A stretch of 64,000 nucleotides of DNA from Promicromonosporaceae bacterium (GTDB taxonomy: Bacteria; Actinomycetota; Actinomycetes; Actinomycetales; Cellulomonadaceae), in NCBI GenBank assembly GCA_009783295.1, contig WRHK01000007.1:1-64000 (forward strand), written 5' to 3'. The notes under the pieces were generated by a model, which saw only the letters and a program-made list of their open reading frames with translations, was not told the origin of the DNA and made no database searches. The first letter of the stretch is position 1. Each line of letters begins with the position of its first letter. Below are positions 7,888 to 16,769 of the stretch, piece by piece. Position numbers and translations under genes: made by a program.

Positions 7888-7948
7888 GCGAGCGTAGGGA
7901 TCGGTCACGCCAAGGCGCCGAGAGCGTCACCAATCCCTACGCTCGCTA
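7888..7948. repeat. Intergenic hairpin repeat, copy 2
   Basis: The left arm is identical to the left arm of copy 1. The right arm differs at two positions (GTCACCAATCCC instead of GTGACCGATCCC). The shared arm but different loop suggests a dispersed REP-like palindrome and not two independent terminators. It lies 20 bases before the stop of the convergent menF gene. Confidence 0.8.
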
Positions 7949-7967
7949 GCCCGGGCCGCGCCCGGCC

Positions 7968-9320
7968 TCAGACCCCCAGCGCCCAGCGCATCGGGACCAG
8001 CTTCGCCTCCGACTCCGCCAGCTCCTCCTGCGGGCTGCTCGCCGCCACGACGCCGCAGCCGGCGAAGAGGCGCACGCGGTGCGGGTCCTGGTCGTCGATG
8101 CGGGCCGAGCGCAGCGCGATGCCCCACTCGCCGTCGCCGTCGGCGCCGGTCCAGCCCACGGGCCCCGCGTAGCGGCCGCGGTCCATGCGCTCGATCGCGC
8201 GGATGAGGTCGCGGGCCAGCGCCGTCGGGGTGCCGCACACGGCCGCCGAGGGGTGCAGCGCGGCGGCCAGCGCGAGCGACGACGGCGGGGTGTCGCCGCC
8301 GCGGTCCAGCACGCCGGTCACGTCGGACGCCAGGTGCATCACGTTGGGCAGGTGCAGCACGAAGGGCTGCTCGGGCACGTTCATCGAGGTGCAGAACGGC
8401 TTGAGCGCGCTCGCCACCGAGACGACGGCGTGCTCGTGCTCCTCGAGGTCCTTGGACGAGCGGGCGAGCTGGGCGGCGCGCAGCAGCGCGTCGTCGTCGG
8501 TCATGCCCGGCTCGCGGCGGATCGTGCCGGCGAGCACGCGGGACGCGACCAGGCCCTTCTCGGAGCGGACCAGCAGCTCCGGCGTCGCGCCCACCATGCC
8601 CGCGACGGAGAACGTCCACGTCGCCTCGTAGGCGGAGGCCAGCCGGCGCAGCAGCCAGCGCGGGTCCAGGGCGCGGCCGGCCTTGGCGACGACGTCGCGC
8701 GCGAGCACCACCTTGTCGAGGTCGCCGGCCTGGATGCGGGCCACGGCGTCGGCCACGATGCCCGGCCAGTCGGCGTAGGCGACGGCGCCGTCGGACTCGG
8801 CGACCGCACCCGGCGCGGTGACGGGAGTGCGGTGCGCGGGGTCCAGCAGGGCGGCCGTGGGGGCGGCGTCGAGGCCGCTGGAGAGCGTGGTGATCCACGC
8901 CTGCCCGCCGCGGCGCCCGACGACGACGCGCGGCACCACCAGCACGCCGCCCTCGTGCGAGGTGGCGTCGAACGCGAACGAGCCGAACGCGACGGGCCCG
9001 GTGCCGGGCAGGCGCACGTCGTCGCGCACGACGGCTCGCTCGAGCACGGTCTGCCAGGCGGCGTCGGCGTCGGCGAAACGGGACTCGCCGCGCGTGTCGA
9101 CCCGGAGCGCCTCGCCCCACCCGACGATCCCCTCGCCGCGGCGCACCCACGCGAGGGGGCGGGCGTCGGGGAGCAGGTCGACGAGCGTGGTGAGGCCGTC
9201 GTCGGGCAGGTCGAGCGGGGCGGTGCGGACCACCAGCGGCCGCAGGTGCGTGCCGGTCGTCGCGGCGTCGGACCGGCGGGCCGGGGACCCGGCGGGGTGG
9301 GGAAGAGCGGGGGTGGACAT
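7968..9320 (-). CDS. menF: Isochorismate synthase (MenF/EntC family)
   Basis: The 450-residue protein has the chorismate-binding fold in its C-terminal two thirds: GDLDKVVLARDVVAKAG, ATPELLVRSEKGLVASRVL, SKDLEEHEHAVVSVA, HPSAAVCGTPTALARDLI and RLFAGCGVVAASSPQEEL. These are the catalytic and metal-binding segments of isochorismate synthases, which convert chorismate to isochorismate at the start of menaquinone (or siderophore) synthesis. The neighbouring menG argues for menaquinone. The ATG at 9,320 starts just 57 bases from the divergent menG start, so the two promoters overlap. A longer frame upstream is antisense to menG and was discarded. Confidence 0.88.
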   Translation of the reverse strand: MSTPALPHPAGSPARRSDAATTGTHLRPLVVRTAPLDLPDDGLTTLVDLLPDARPLAWVRRGEGIVGWGEALRVDTRGESRFADADAAWQTVLERAVVRDDVRLPGTGPVAFGSFAFDATSHEGGVLVVPRVVVGRRGGQAWITTLSSGLDAAPTAALLDPAHRTPVTAPGAVAESDGAVAYADWPGIVADAVARIQAGDLDKVVLARDVVAKAGRALDPRWLLRRLASAYEATWTFSVAGMVGATPELLVRSEKGLVASRVLAGTIRREPGMTDDDALLRAAQLARSSKDLEEHEHAVVSVASALKPFCTSMNVPEQPFVLHLPNVMHLASDVTGVLDRGGDTPPSSLALAAALHPSAAVCGTPTALARDLIRAIERMDRGRYAGPVGWTGADGDGEWGIALRSARIDDQDPHRVRLFAGCGVVAASSPQEELAESEAKLVPMRWALGV

Positions 9321-9377
9321 CGCCGACCAGCGTAAGCCCGCCGCCGGGGCGGTCGGCGCGCGTGGGAGCATGGGCGC

Positions 9378-10073
9378 ATGTCGCGTGCCACGCTCGAGAA
9401 GAAGCCTTCGGAAGTCGCGTCGATGTTCGACGGGATCGCCGAACGCTACGACCTCGTCAACGACCTCGTCTCCCTCGGCCAGGACAGGCGGTGGCGGCAG
9501 GCGGTGCGCGACGCCGTCGGCGCGTTCCCCGGGGAGAAGGTGCTGGACCTCGCGGCCGGGACCGGCACGTCCAGCGAGCCGTTCGAGGCCGACGGCGCCG
9601 TGGTGGTGCCGTCCGACATCTCTCTCGGCATGCTCGGGGTGGGCAAGGCACGGCGCCCCGACCTGTCGTTCGTCGCGGGCGACGCGACGGCCCTGCCGTT
9701 CGCCGACGGGTCGTTCGACGCCGTGACCATCAGCTTCGGCCTGCGCAACGTGGTGGACACCGCGGGGGCGCTCAAGGAGATGCTGCGCGTGGTGCGGCCC
9801 GGCGGCCGGATCGTGGTGTGCGAGTTCTCCACGCCGACGTGGGGGCCGTTCCGCACCGTGTACATGGAGTACCTGATGCGTGCGCTGCCGCCCGTCGCGG
9901 GCGCCGTGACGCGCGACCGCGGCTCGTACGACTACCTCGCGGAGTCGATCCGCTCGTGGCCCGACCAGACGGCGCTGGCGCGCCTCATGCTCGGCGCCGG
10001 GTGGGAGCGGGTCGCCTACCGCAACCTCACCGGAGGGATCGTCGCGCTGCACCGCGGCACCCGCCCGGCCTGA
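9378..10073 (+). CDS. menG: Demethylmenaquinone methyltransferase
   Basis: The protein has 231 residues and starts [30 protein letters not shown] in two parts typical of UbiE/MenG ([13 protein letters not shown] near residues 17-30). The SAM-binding motif [12 protein letters not shown] follows, then [18 protein letters not shown] and [12 protein letters not shown], the UbiE family signatures. It methylates demethylmenaquinone in the last step of menaquinone synthesis. It is divergent from menF and precedes the reductase-nuo operon, so quinone synthesis and the quinone-reducing complex are linked. Confidence 0.93.
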   Translation: MSRATLEKKPSEVASMFDGIAERYDLVNDLVSLGQDRRWRQAVRDAVGAFPGEKVLDLAAGTGTSSEPFEADGAVVVPSDISLGMLGVGKARRPDLSFVAGDATALPFADGSFDAVTISFGLRNVVDTAGALKEMLRVVRPGGRIVVCEFSTPTWGPFRTVYMEYLMRALPPVAGAVTRDRGSYDYLAESIRSWPDQTALARLMLGAGWERVAYRNLTGGIVALHRGTRPA

Positions 10074-10100
10074 GCCGGCCCCGCCTCCGCCGATCACGAA

Positions 10101-10114
10101 GGGACTTTCGGCCC
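10101..10114. promoter_or_regulatory. DosR/DevR-like box
   Basis: The sequence GGGACTTTCGGCCC resembles the GGGACTWWNGNCCC core recognised by DosR/DevR hypoxia regulators in actinobacteria. It lies about 200 bases upstream of the reductase start. It is a single motif match judged by eye. Confidence 0.4.
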
Positions 10115-10260
10115 CTGATCTGGGGTCTCCCGGCGGCCCGGAATCGTACGATCCGGTCGGGTGGCGGGGTGAGGATCTTCCCGGTCCACCTGCAGGTCAA
10201 GGGTGGTGGGCAGGTCTGGCTACCCATGCGGGCGCCGAGTGGCTAAGGTGACCGAGGTGT

Positions 10261-10276
10261 TGTGACCCGGTTCACA
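10261..10276. promoter_or_regulatory. CRP/GlxR-type operator
   Basis: The sequence is an exact match to TGTGA-N6-TCACA (TGTGACCCGGTTCACA), extended by one complementary T/A pair on each side. It lies 39 bases ahead of the GTG start of the reductase gene. TAAGGT at 10,243 could be the -10 element, in which case a bound regulator would sit just downstream of the transcription start. Confidence 0.65.
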
Positions 10277-10314
10277 AGGCCGCGTCAGCATGGTGTGAAC
10301 GAGGAGGTGGCACA

Positions 10315-11610
10315 GTGCGCGCAGGAGCGAACGACGACGCAGACGTGATCGTCGTCGGCGCCGGTCCCGCCGGCTCCTCGGCCGCCCACTGGTGCGCCTC
10401 GGCGGGCCTCGACGTGCTGCTCCTGGAGAAGGCCGCCTTCCCCCGCGACAAGGTGTGCGGCGACGGCCTGACCCCCCGCGCGGTGGCCGAGCTGGCGCGC
10501 ATGGGCGTCGACATCGACCCCGCCGAGGGCTGGATCCGCAACGAGGGCCTGCGCGTGTTCGCCGGTCGCCGCTCCTGGGAGCTGCCGTGGCCGGAGGTCG
10601 CCGCGTTCCCGGGGTACGGCATGGCCCGCTCACGCATGTCGCTCGACCACCGCCTCGCCCAGCACGCGCAGCGCAGCGGCGCCAAGCTGCTGGAGCGCAC
10701 CAAGGTCACCGGGCCCCTGCTCGACGAGCGCACGGGCCGCGTCGTGGGCGTCACCGCCCAGACGGCCGACAAGCGCGACGCCGTCTACCGCGCCCCCGTG
10801 GTGGTCGCCGCCGACGGCGTCAGCTCGCGGTTCGCGACGGCGCTCGGCATCGCCCGCCGCGACGACCGCCCCCTGGGCACCGCGTACCGCACGTACTACA
10901 AGAGCGAGGGCACGCCCCGCCACGAGGACGCGTGGATGGAGTCCCACCTCGAGCTCTGGTCGGGCCAGCCCGGCAAGAGCGACCTGCTGCCCGGGTACGG
11001 CTGGATCTTCGCCCTGGGCGACGGCACCGTGAACGTGGGCCTCGGCTCGGTGAGCTCGACCCCGCAGCGGCAGTCCGCCGTCGGGCACGACTACCGGTCG
11101 CTGCTGCAGCAGTGGGTCGCCAACACCCCGGAGAGCTGGGGCTTCACGCCCGAGAACCAGGTGGGGCAGATCCGCGGCGCCGCGCTGCCGATGGGCTTCA
11201 ACCGCACCCCGATGTACCGCGACGGCACGATCCTGGTCGGCGACGCCGCCGGCATGGTCAGCCCGTTCAACGGTGAGGGCATCGCGTACGCGCTGCAGGC
11301 GGGGCGGGTCGCGGCCGACGCGATCGCCCAGGCCCGCACCCGCACCACCGACGCGTCCCGCGAGGCGGTGCTCGGCGGCTACACCGAGCGCATGCGCGCG
11401 GACCTCGGCGGCTACTACACGCTGGGCCGGGCGTTCGTCCGGCTCATCGAGCACCCGGCGATCATGCGGTTCGGCACGCGGTACGCGCTGCCGGTGCCGG
11501 TCGTCATGCAGTTTGTGGTGAAGCTGCTGTCGGACTGCTACGAGCCTCGCGGAGGGGACTGGGTCGACCGGCTCATCTCCGCGCTGGCCAAGGTGGTCCC
11601 GGCGGCGTAG
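10315..11610 (+). CDS. Geranylgeranyl reductase family FAD-dependent oxidoreductase (probable menaquinone reductase)
   Basis: The protein has 431 residues. The N-terminal FAD motif VIVVGAGPAGSSAAHW is followed by EKAAFPRDKVCGDGLTPRA, the GGR-family signature, and by LVGDAAGMVSPFNGEGIAYAL, the second FAD motif. Members reduce isoprenoid double bonds; mycobacterial MenJ saturates one isoprene unit of menaquinone. Location between menG and nuoA makes a MenJ-like role likely, although archaeal-type lipid reduction cannot be excluded. The GTG start is supported by GAGGAGG 8 bases upstream. Confidence 0.82.
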   Translation: MRAGANDDADVIVVGAGPAGSSAAHWCASAGLDVLLLEKAAFPRDKVCGDGLTPRAVAELARMGVDIDPAEGWIRNEGLRVFAGRRSWELPWPEVAAFPGYGMARSRMSLDHRLAQHAQRSGAKLLERTKVTGPLLDERTGRVVGVTAQTADKRDAVYRAPVVVAADGVSSRFATALGIARRDDRPLGTAYRTYYKSEGTPRHEDAWMESHLELWSGQPGKSDLLPGYGWIFALGDGTVNVGLGSVSSTPQRQSAVGHDYRSLLQQWVANTPESWGFTPENQVGQIRGAALPMGFNRTPMYRDGTILVGDAAGMVSPFNGEGIAYALQAGRVAADAIAQARTRTTDASREAVLGGYTERMRADLGGYYTLGRAFVRLIEHPAIMRFGTRYALPVPVVMQFVVKLLSDCYEPRGGDWVDRLISALAKVVPAA

Positions 11611-11613
11611 TGC

Positions 11614-11632
11614 CCGGGTGCGCGGCACCCGG
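11614..11632. other. Small perfect hairpin between the reductase gene and nuoA
   Basis: CCGGGTGC and GCACCCGG flank a 3-base loop, giving an 8-bp stem starting 4 bases after the reductase stop. There is no T-run after it. It may tune read-through or protect an mRNA end within the operon. Confidence 0.4.
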
Positions 11633-11687
11633 ACGACATTGCACGAACACGAGGGAGTGATCGATCGATGAGGCAGGAGGAGCAGGG

Positions 11688-12050
11688 ATGAGCAACCCGT
11701 ACGTCCCGGTACTGGTCCTCATGGCCGTGGCCGCCGTGCTGGCGCTCGGCGGCGTGGGCGCCTCGGCCGTGATCGGCCCCAAGCGCTACAACCGCGCCAA
11801 GCTCGAGGCCTACGAGTGCGGGATCATGCCGACCCCCCACGCGGTGGGCGGCGGGCGGCTCCCCGTCAAGTACTACCTCGTGGCGATGACGTTCATCGTG
11901 TTCGACATCGAGGTGGTCTTCCTCTACCCGTGGGCCGTGAGCTTCGCGTGGCTGGCCGGGTTCGGCCTGGTCGCGATGCTGATCTTCCTCGCGCTGATCA
12001 CCGTGCCGTTCGTGTACGAGTGGCGCCGCGGCGGCTTCGACTGGGTCTGA
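11688..12050 (+). CDS. nuoA: NADH-quinone oxidoreductase subunit A
   Basis: The 120-residue membrane protein has three helices: YVPVLVLMAVAAVLALGGVG, VAMTFIVFDIEVVFLYPWA and GLVAMLIFLALITVPF. The loop YECGIMPTPHAVGG contains the conserved E-C-G of NuoA near the quinone site, and FDIEVVFLYPWA is the family signature. It is the first gene of the fourteen-gene NDH-1 set. A strong AGGAGG precedes the ATG. NDH-1 oxidises NADH, reduces menaquinone and pumps protons across the membrane. Confidence 0.95.
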   Translation: MSNPYVPVLVLMAVAAVLALGGVGASAVIGPKRYNRAKLEAYECGIMPTPHAVGGGRLPVKYYLVAMTFIVFDIEVVFLYPWAVSFAWLAGFGLVAMLIFLALITVPFVYEWRRGGFDWV

Positions 12051-12081
12051 CGGCCCGAGCGACTGAGAAGGGGACGGGGAC

Positions 12082-12633
12082 ATGGGGCTTGAAGAAGCGC
12101 CGTCGGGATTCCTGCTGACGACGGTCGAGGACATCGCCGGCTACCTGCGCAAGGCCTCGCTGTGGCCGGTGACGTTCGGCCTGGCGTGCTGCGCCATCGA
12201 GATGATGGCGGCCGGCGCGAGCCGGTTCGACCTGTCGCGGTTCGGCATGGAGGTGTTCCGCGCCTCGCCGCGGCAGGCCGACCTGATGATCGTGGCCGGC
12301 CGGGTGAGCCAGAAGATGGCGCCGGTGGTGCGGCAGGTCTACGACCAGATGAGCGAGCCCAAGTGGGTGCTCTCCATGGGCGTGTGCGCCTCCAGCGGCG
12401 GCATGTTCAACAACTACGCGATCGTGCAGGGCGTCGACCACATCGTGCCGGTCGACATCTACCTGCCGGGCTGCCCGCCGCGGCCCGAGATGCTCATCAA
12501 CGCGATCCTCGCGCTGCACCAGCAGATCCAGGACACGCCGCTGGGCGTCAACCGCCGCGAGGCCGCGAAGGCCGCCGAGGCGGCCGCGCTGGAGGCCACG
12601 CCCACGTTCGAGCTGAAGGGTCTGCTGCGGTGA
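12082..12633 (+). CDS. nuoB: NADH-quinone oxidoreductase subunit B
   Basis: The protein has 183 residues. [17 protein letters not shown] supplies the adjacent cysteines, [14 protein letters not shown] and [14 protein letters not shown] supply the other ligands of the N2 [4Fe-4S] cluster that hands electrons to quinone. The C-terminal tail is Ala-rich. The stop codon overlaps the GTG of nuoC (GTGA). Confidence 0.96.
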   Translation: MGLEEAPSGFLLTTVEDIAGYLRKASLWPVTFGLACCAIEMMAAGASRFDLSRFGMEVFRASPRQADLMIVAGRVSQKMAPVVRQVYDQMSEPKWVLSMGVCASSGGMFNNYAIVQGVDHIVPVDIYLPGCPPRPEMLINAILALHQQIQDTPLGVNRREAAKAAEAAALEATPTFELKGLLR

Positions 12634-13397
12634 CCGAGGAGAGCAAGCGACCGGCGGTCGACCCGAGCGGTGCGACGTCGGTCCACCGCGAGGTGGTGCC
12701 CACCACGGTGGGCAGCCGACCGCAGGGCGAGGTCATCGGCACCCGCCAGGGCCTGTTTGGGTCGATCGGCAGCGGCGACACGTCCGGCTACGGCGGCACG
12801 ACGGCGCCCGTCCGGTTCCCGGGGCAGAGCGAGCGCCCCTACGGCGGCTGGTTCGACGAGGCCGTGGACGTGCTCGAGGAGGTGCTGACCGAGCAGGGCG
12901 TCCCGTTCGGCCAGGCGATCGAGCGCGTCGTCGTCGCCCACGAGGGCTCGCAGGCGGAGCTGACCCTCTGGGTGGCCCGCGAGCACCTGGTGACGGTGGC
13001 CCGGGCCCTGCGCGACGACCAGGACCTGCGGTTCGAGCTGTCGCTCGGCGTCAGCGGGGTGCACTACCCCGGTGACCTGGGCCGCGAGCTGCACGCCGTC
13101 TACCACCTGACGTCCGTGACGCACGGCCGCCGGCTGCGGCTCGAGGTCGCGTGCCCCGACGCCGACCCGCACGTCCCGTCGACCACGTCGGTGTACCCGG
13201 CCAACGACTGGCACGAGCGCGAGACCTACGACTTCTTCGGGATCGTGTTCGACGGCCACCCGGGCCTGGCGCGCATCGAGATGCCGGACGACTGGCCCGG
13301 CCACCCGCAGCGCAAGGACTATCCCCTCGGCGGCATCCCCGTGGAGTACAAGGGCGCCACGGTGCCGCCACCCGACACGCGCAGGAGCTACTCGTGA
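12630..13397 (+). CDS. nuoC: NADH-quinone oxidoreductase subunit C
   Basis: The protein has 255 residues and the typical motifs [19 protein letters not shown] (split: [14 protein letters not shown]) and [18 protein letters not shown]. An N-terminal extension of about 80 residues, including [12 protein letters not shown] and [16 protein letters not shown], is usual in actinobacteria. The GTG start overlaps the nuoB stop by 4 bases. The subunit belongs to the peripheral arm linking NuoB and NuoD. Confidence 0.94.
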   Translation: MTEESKRPAVDPSGATSVHREVVPTTVGSRPQGEVIGTRQGLFGSIGSGDTSGYGGTTAPVRFPGQSERPYGGWFDEAVDVLEEVLTEQGVPFGQAIERVVVAHEGSQAELTLWVAREHLVTVARALRDDQDLRFELSLGVSGVHYPGDLGRELHAVYHLTSVTHGRRLRLEVACPDADPHVPSTTSVYPANDWHERETYDFFGIVFDGHPGLARIEMPDDWPGHPQRKDYPLGGIPVEYKGATVPPPDTRRSYS

Positions 13398-14737
13398 CTG
13401 CTGGAACCTTCCACGCGACGCGCGCCGCGGCCGAGGACCTGCCCGAGGGGGCGGCGTTCTTCGAGGCCTCCGGCGGCGACTGGGACGAGATCGCCCGCGA
13501 GGTGGTGGGCGAGGAGCGCATCGTCGTCAACATGGGCCCGCAGCACCCGTCCACGCACGGCGTGCTGCGCCTGATGCTCGAGATCGACGGCGAGACGGTG
13601 ACCGAGGCCCGTGCGGGCATCGGCTACCTGCACACCGGCATCGAGAAGAACATGGAGTTCCGCACCTGGACGCAGGGCACCACGTTCTGCACCCGGATGG
13701 ACTACCTGGCCCCGCTTTTCCAGGAGGCCGGCTTCTGCCTGGCCACCGAGAAGCTGCTCGGCATCACGGACGACGTGCCGGAGAGGGCGTCCGTCATCCG
13801 CGTGATGATGATGGAGCTCAACCGCATCGCCTCCCACCTGGTGTGCCTGGGCACCGCGGGCAACGAGATGGGCGCCACCACGGTGATGACCATCGCGTTC
13901 ACCGGCCGCGAGGAGATCCTGCGAGTCTTCGAGGCGGTCACGGGCCTGCGCATGAACCACGCATACATCCGCCCCGGCGGCGTGGCGCAGGACGTGCCGG
14001 ACGGCATCGAGCACATGGTCCGCAAGGCGATCCCGCTGATCAAGCACTACGTGGGCCAGCTGGGCGACCTCATGCTCGCCAACCCGATCTTCAAGGCCCG
14101 CCTCGTGGGCACGGGCGTGCTGGAGCTCGCCGGCTGCATGGCCCTGGGCATCACCGGCCCGGTGCTGCGCTCGGCCGGCCTGCCGTACGACGTGCGCAAG
14201 GCGTTCCCGTACAGCGGGTACGAGACCTACGACTTCGAGGTCCCGGTCTCGCACAACGCCGACACCTACGACCGCGTGGTGCTGCGCCTCGAGGAGTGCT
14301 ACCAGTCGCTGAAGATCGTCGAGCAGACGCTCGCGCGGCTGGAGCAGACTAAGGGCACGCCCACCATGGTGGCCGACAAGAAGATCGCGTGGCCCGCGAT
14401 GCTCGCCGTCGGCGGCGACGGCCAGGGCAACTCGCTCGAGCACATCAAGAAGATCATGGGCACCTCCATGGAGGCCCTGATCCACCACTTCAAGATCGTG
14501 ACCGAGGGCTTCCGCGTCCCGGTCGGGCAGGCGTGGCAGACCGTCGAGCACCCCCGCGGGGAGCTGGGCGTCCACGTGGTGTCCGACGGCGGCACGCGGC
14601 CGTACCGGGCGCACTTCCGCGACCCGTCCTTCAACAACCTCCAGGCCGTGTCGGTCATGTGCGAGGGCGGCCAGGTGGCCGACGTCGTCGTCTCCGTCGC
14701 GTCCCTGGACCCCGTGCTCGGAGGTGTCGACCGATGA
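13394..14737 (+). CDS. nuoD: NADH-quinone oxidoreductase subunit D
   Basis: The protein has 447 residues. [18 protein letters not shown] and [15 protein letters not shown] are the 49-kDa subunit signatures, with the histidine and tyrosine at the quinone pocket. Later segments [15 protein letters not shown] and the C-terminal DPVLGGVDR are also conserved. The GTG start overlaps nuoC by 4 bases. This subunit forms most of the quinone-binding chamber with NuoB. Confidence 0.96.
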   Translation: MTAGTFHATRAAAEDLPEGAAFFEASGGDWDEIAREVVGEERIVVNMGPQHPSTHGVLRLMLEIDGETVTEARAGIGYLHTGIEKNMEFRTWTQGTTFCTRMDYLAPLFQEAGFCLATEKLLGITDDVPERASVIRVMMMELNRIASHLVCLGTAGNEMGATTVMTIAFTGREEILRVFEAVTGLRMNHAYIRPGGVAQDVPDGIEHMVRKAIPLIKHYVGQLGDLMLANPIFKARLVGTGVLELAGCMALGITGPVLRSAGLPYDVRKAFPYSGYETYDFEVPVSHNADTYDRVVLRLEECYQSLKIVEQTLARLEQTKGTPTMVADKKIAWPAMLAVGGDGQGNSLEHIKKIMGTSMEALIHHFKIVTEGFRVPVGQAWQTVEHPRGELGVHVVSDGGTRPYRAHFRDPSFNNLQAVSVMCEGGQVADVVVSVASLDPVLGGVDR

Positions 14738-15435
14738 CCCACGACTCGAGATACGACGAGGCGACCCTCGCGTCTCTCAAGAGCGACGCCGAGGCCATCG
14801 TCGCGCGCTACCCCGACCGCCGCTCCGGCCTGCTGCCGATGCTGCACCTGGTGCAGTCGGTGGACGGGTACGTGAGCCGCGACGGCATCCTGTTCTGCGC
14901 CGAGTTCCTGGGGATCACGCCGGCCGAGGTGAGCGCCGTCGCGACCTTCTACACCCAGTACAAGCGGCACCCCAACGGCACCTACACGGTGGGCGTCTGC
15001 ACCAACACCCTCTGCGCGATCATGGGCGGCGACGCCATCTTCGACGAGCTGAGCGAGCACCTGGGCGTCGGGCACGACGAGACCACGGACGACGGCGCGA
15101 TCACGCTGGAGCGCGTCGAGTGCAACGCGGCCTGCGACTACGCGCCCGTGATGATGGTCAACTGGGAGTTCTTCGACAACCAGACGCCCGACTCTGCGAA
15201 GGCCGTCACCGACGACCTGCGGGCCGGCAAGCCGGTCACGCCGACGCGCGGGGCCCAGCACGTCTGCACGTTCAAGCAGGTCAGCCGCGTGCTGGCCGGG
15301 TTCCCGGACGGGCTCGCGGACGAGGGCGGCCTCGCCGGAGCGCCGACGCTCGCCGGGCTGAAGCTGGCCCGCGAGAACGGGTGGACGGCCCCCGCGGTCC
15401 CCGCGGCCGGCGCTCCGGAAGGGGAGTCGAAGTGA
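14734..15435 (+). CDS. nuoE: NADH-quinone oxidoreductase subunit E
   Basis: The protein has 233 residues with a thioredoxin-like fold. [11 protein letters not shown] and [16 protein letters not shown] give the C-x4-C and C-x3-C ligands of the N1a [2Fe-2S] cluster. A C-terminal extension of about 50 residues after [15 protein letters not shown] is common in actinobacteria. It overlaps nuoD and nuoF by 4 bases each. Confidence 0.95.
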   Translation: MTHDSRYDEATLASLKSDAEAIVARYPDRRSGLLPMLHLVQSVDGYVSRDGILFCAEFLGITPAEVSAVATFYTQYKRHPNGTYTVGVCTNTLCAIMGGDAIFDELSEHLGVGHDETTDDGAITLERVECNAACDYAPVMMVNWEFFDNQTPDSAKAVTDDLRAGKPVTPTRGAQHVCTFKQVSRVLAGFPDGLADEGGLAGAPTLAGLKLARENGWTAPAVPAAGAPEGESK

Positions 15436-16769
15436 CCACGCTGACGCCGGTCCTCACCGACACCTGGGACAAGGAGAGGTCCTGGTCCCTGGACACCTAC
15501 CTCGCGGCGGCCGACGGCTACACCGGCCTGCGCAAGGCCCTGACCATGCCGCAGGGCGACATCGTCGCGGCGGTCAAGGACTCGGGCCTGCGCGGCCGCG
15601 GCGGCGCCGGCTTCCCCACGGGCCTCAAGTGGAGCTTCCTGCCGCCCGACGACGGCAAGCCGCGCTACCTGGTGGTCAACGCGGACGAGTCCGAGCCGGG
15701 CACCTGCAAGGACATCCCGCTCATCATGGCCAGCCCGCACCACCTGGTCGAGGGCGTGGCGATCACGAGCGTCGCGATCAACTGCCACCACGCGTTCATC
15801 TACGTGCGCGGCGAGGTGGTGCACGTGTACCGCCGCCTGCTCCAGGCGGTCCAGGAGGCGTACGACGCCGGCTACCTGGGCAAGAACGTCCTCGGCACCG
15901 GGTTCGACCTCGAGGTCACGGTGCACGCCGGCGCGGGCGCGTACATCTGCGGCGAGGAGACGGCGCTGCTCGACTCTCTCGAGGGCCTGCGCGGCCAGCC
16001 GCGCCTCAAGCCGCCGTTCCCGGCGGTCGAGGGCCTGTACGCCCGGCCCACGGTGGTCAACAACGTCGAGTCGATCGCCTCGGTGCCGTCGATCGTGCGC
16101 AACGGCGTGGACTGGTTCAAGTCCATGGGCACCGAGCGGTCGACGGGCATGGGCCTGTTCTCGCTCAGCGGGCACGTGACCCGCCCCGGCCAGTACGAGG
16201 CCCCGCTCGGCATCACGCTGCGCGAGCTGCTCGACATGGCCGGCGGCATGCGCGAGGGGCACCAGATCAAGTTCTGGACCCCCGGCGGGTCGTCGACGCC
16301 CATGTTCAGCGACAAGCACCTCGACATCCCGCTCGACTACGAGTCGGTGGGCGCCGCCAAGTCGATGCTCGGCACGCGCGCGCTGCAGATCTTCGACGAG
16401 ACCACGTGCGTGGTCCGTGCGACCAGCCGCTGGATGGACTTCTACGCGCACGAGTCGTGCGGCAAGTGCACCCCGTGCCGCGAGGGCACGTACTGGCTCA
16501 AGCAGGTGCTGCGCCGGATCGAGGACGGCGGCGGCGTCGACGCCGACATCGACCTCATGGTCGACCTGTGCGACAACATCCTGGGCCGCGCGTTCTGCGC
16601 TCTCGGCGACGGCGCCACCTCGCCCGTGACCAGCTCGATCGAGCTGTTCCGCGACGAGTACCAGGCCCACATCGACAACCACGGGTGCCCGTTCGACCCG
16701 GTGCGGTCGGCGCTGTTCGAGTACACCCCGAAGGCCGGCGCCCTCGCCGGCAGTGCTGGAGGGCACTGA
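15432..16769 (+). CDS. nuoF: NADH-quinone oxidoreductase subunit F
   Basis: The protein has 445 residues. [16 protein letters not shown] is the NADH-binding glycine loop, [19 protein letters not shown] the FMN-site signature, and [15 protein letters not shown] the cysteine motif for the N3 [4Fe-4S] cluster, completed by a cysteine in RAFCALGDG. It is the NADH-oxidising subunit. The GTG start overlaps nuoE by 4 bases, and the stop shares one base with the nuoG ATG. Confidence 0.96.
   Translation: MTTLTPVLTDTWDKERSWSLDTYLAAADGYTGLRKALTMPQGDIVAAVKDSGLRGRGGAGFPTGLKWSFLPPDDGKPRYLVVNADESEPGTCKDIPLIMASPHHLVEGVAITSVAINCHHAFIYVRGEVVHVYRRLLQAVQEAYDAGYLGKNVLGTGFDLEVTVHAGAGAYICGEETALLDSLEGLRGQPRLKPPFPAVEGLYARPTVVNNVESIASVPSIVRNGVDWFKSMGTERSTGMGLFSLSGHVTRPGQYEAPLGITLRELLDMAGGMREGHQIKFWTPGGSSTPMFSDKHLDIPLDYESVGAAKSMLGTRALQIFDETTCVVRATSRWMDFYAHESCGKCTPCREGTYWLKQVLRRIEDGGGVDADIDLMVDLCDNILGRAFCALGDGATSPVTSSIELFRDEYQAHIDNHGCPFDPVRSALFEYTPKAGALAGSAGGH

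Noticed and set aside
7731..7948. Hairpin pair as terminal inverted repeats of a small transposon
   Set aside because: The 99 bases between the hairpins encode nothing, no target duplication is seen, and each copy is itself a complete hairpin.
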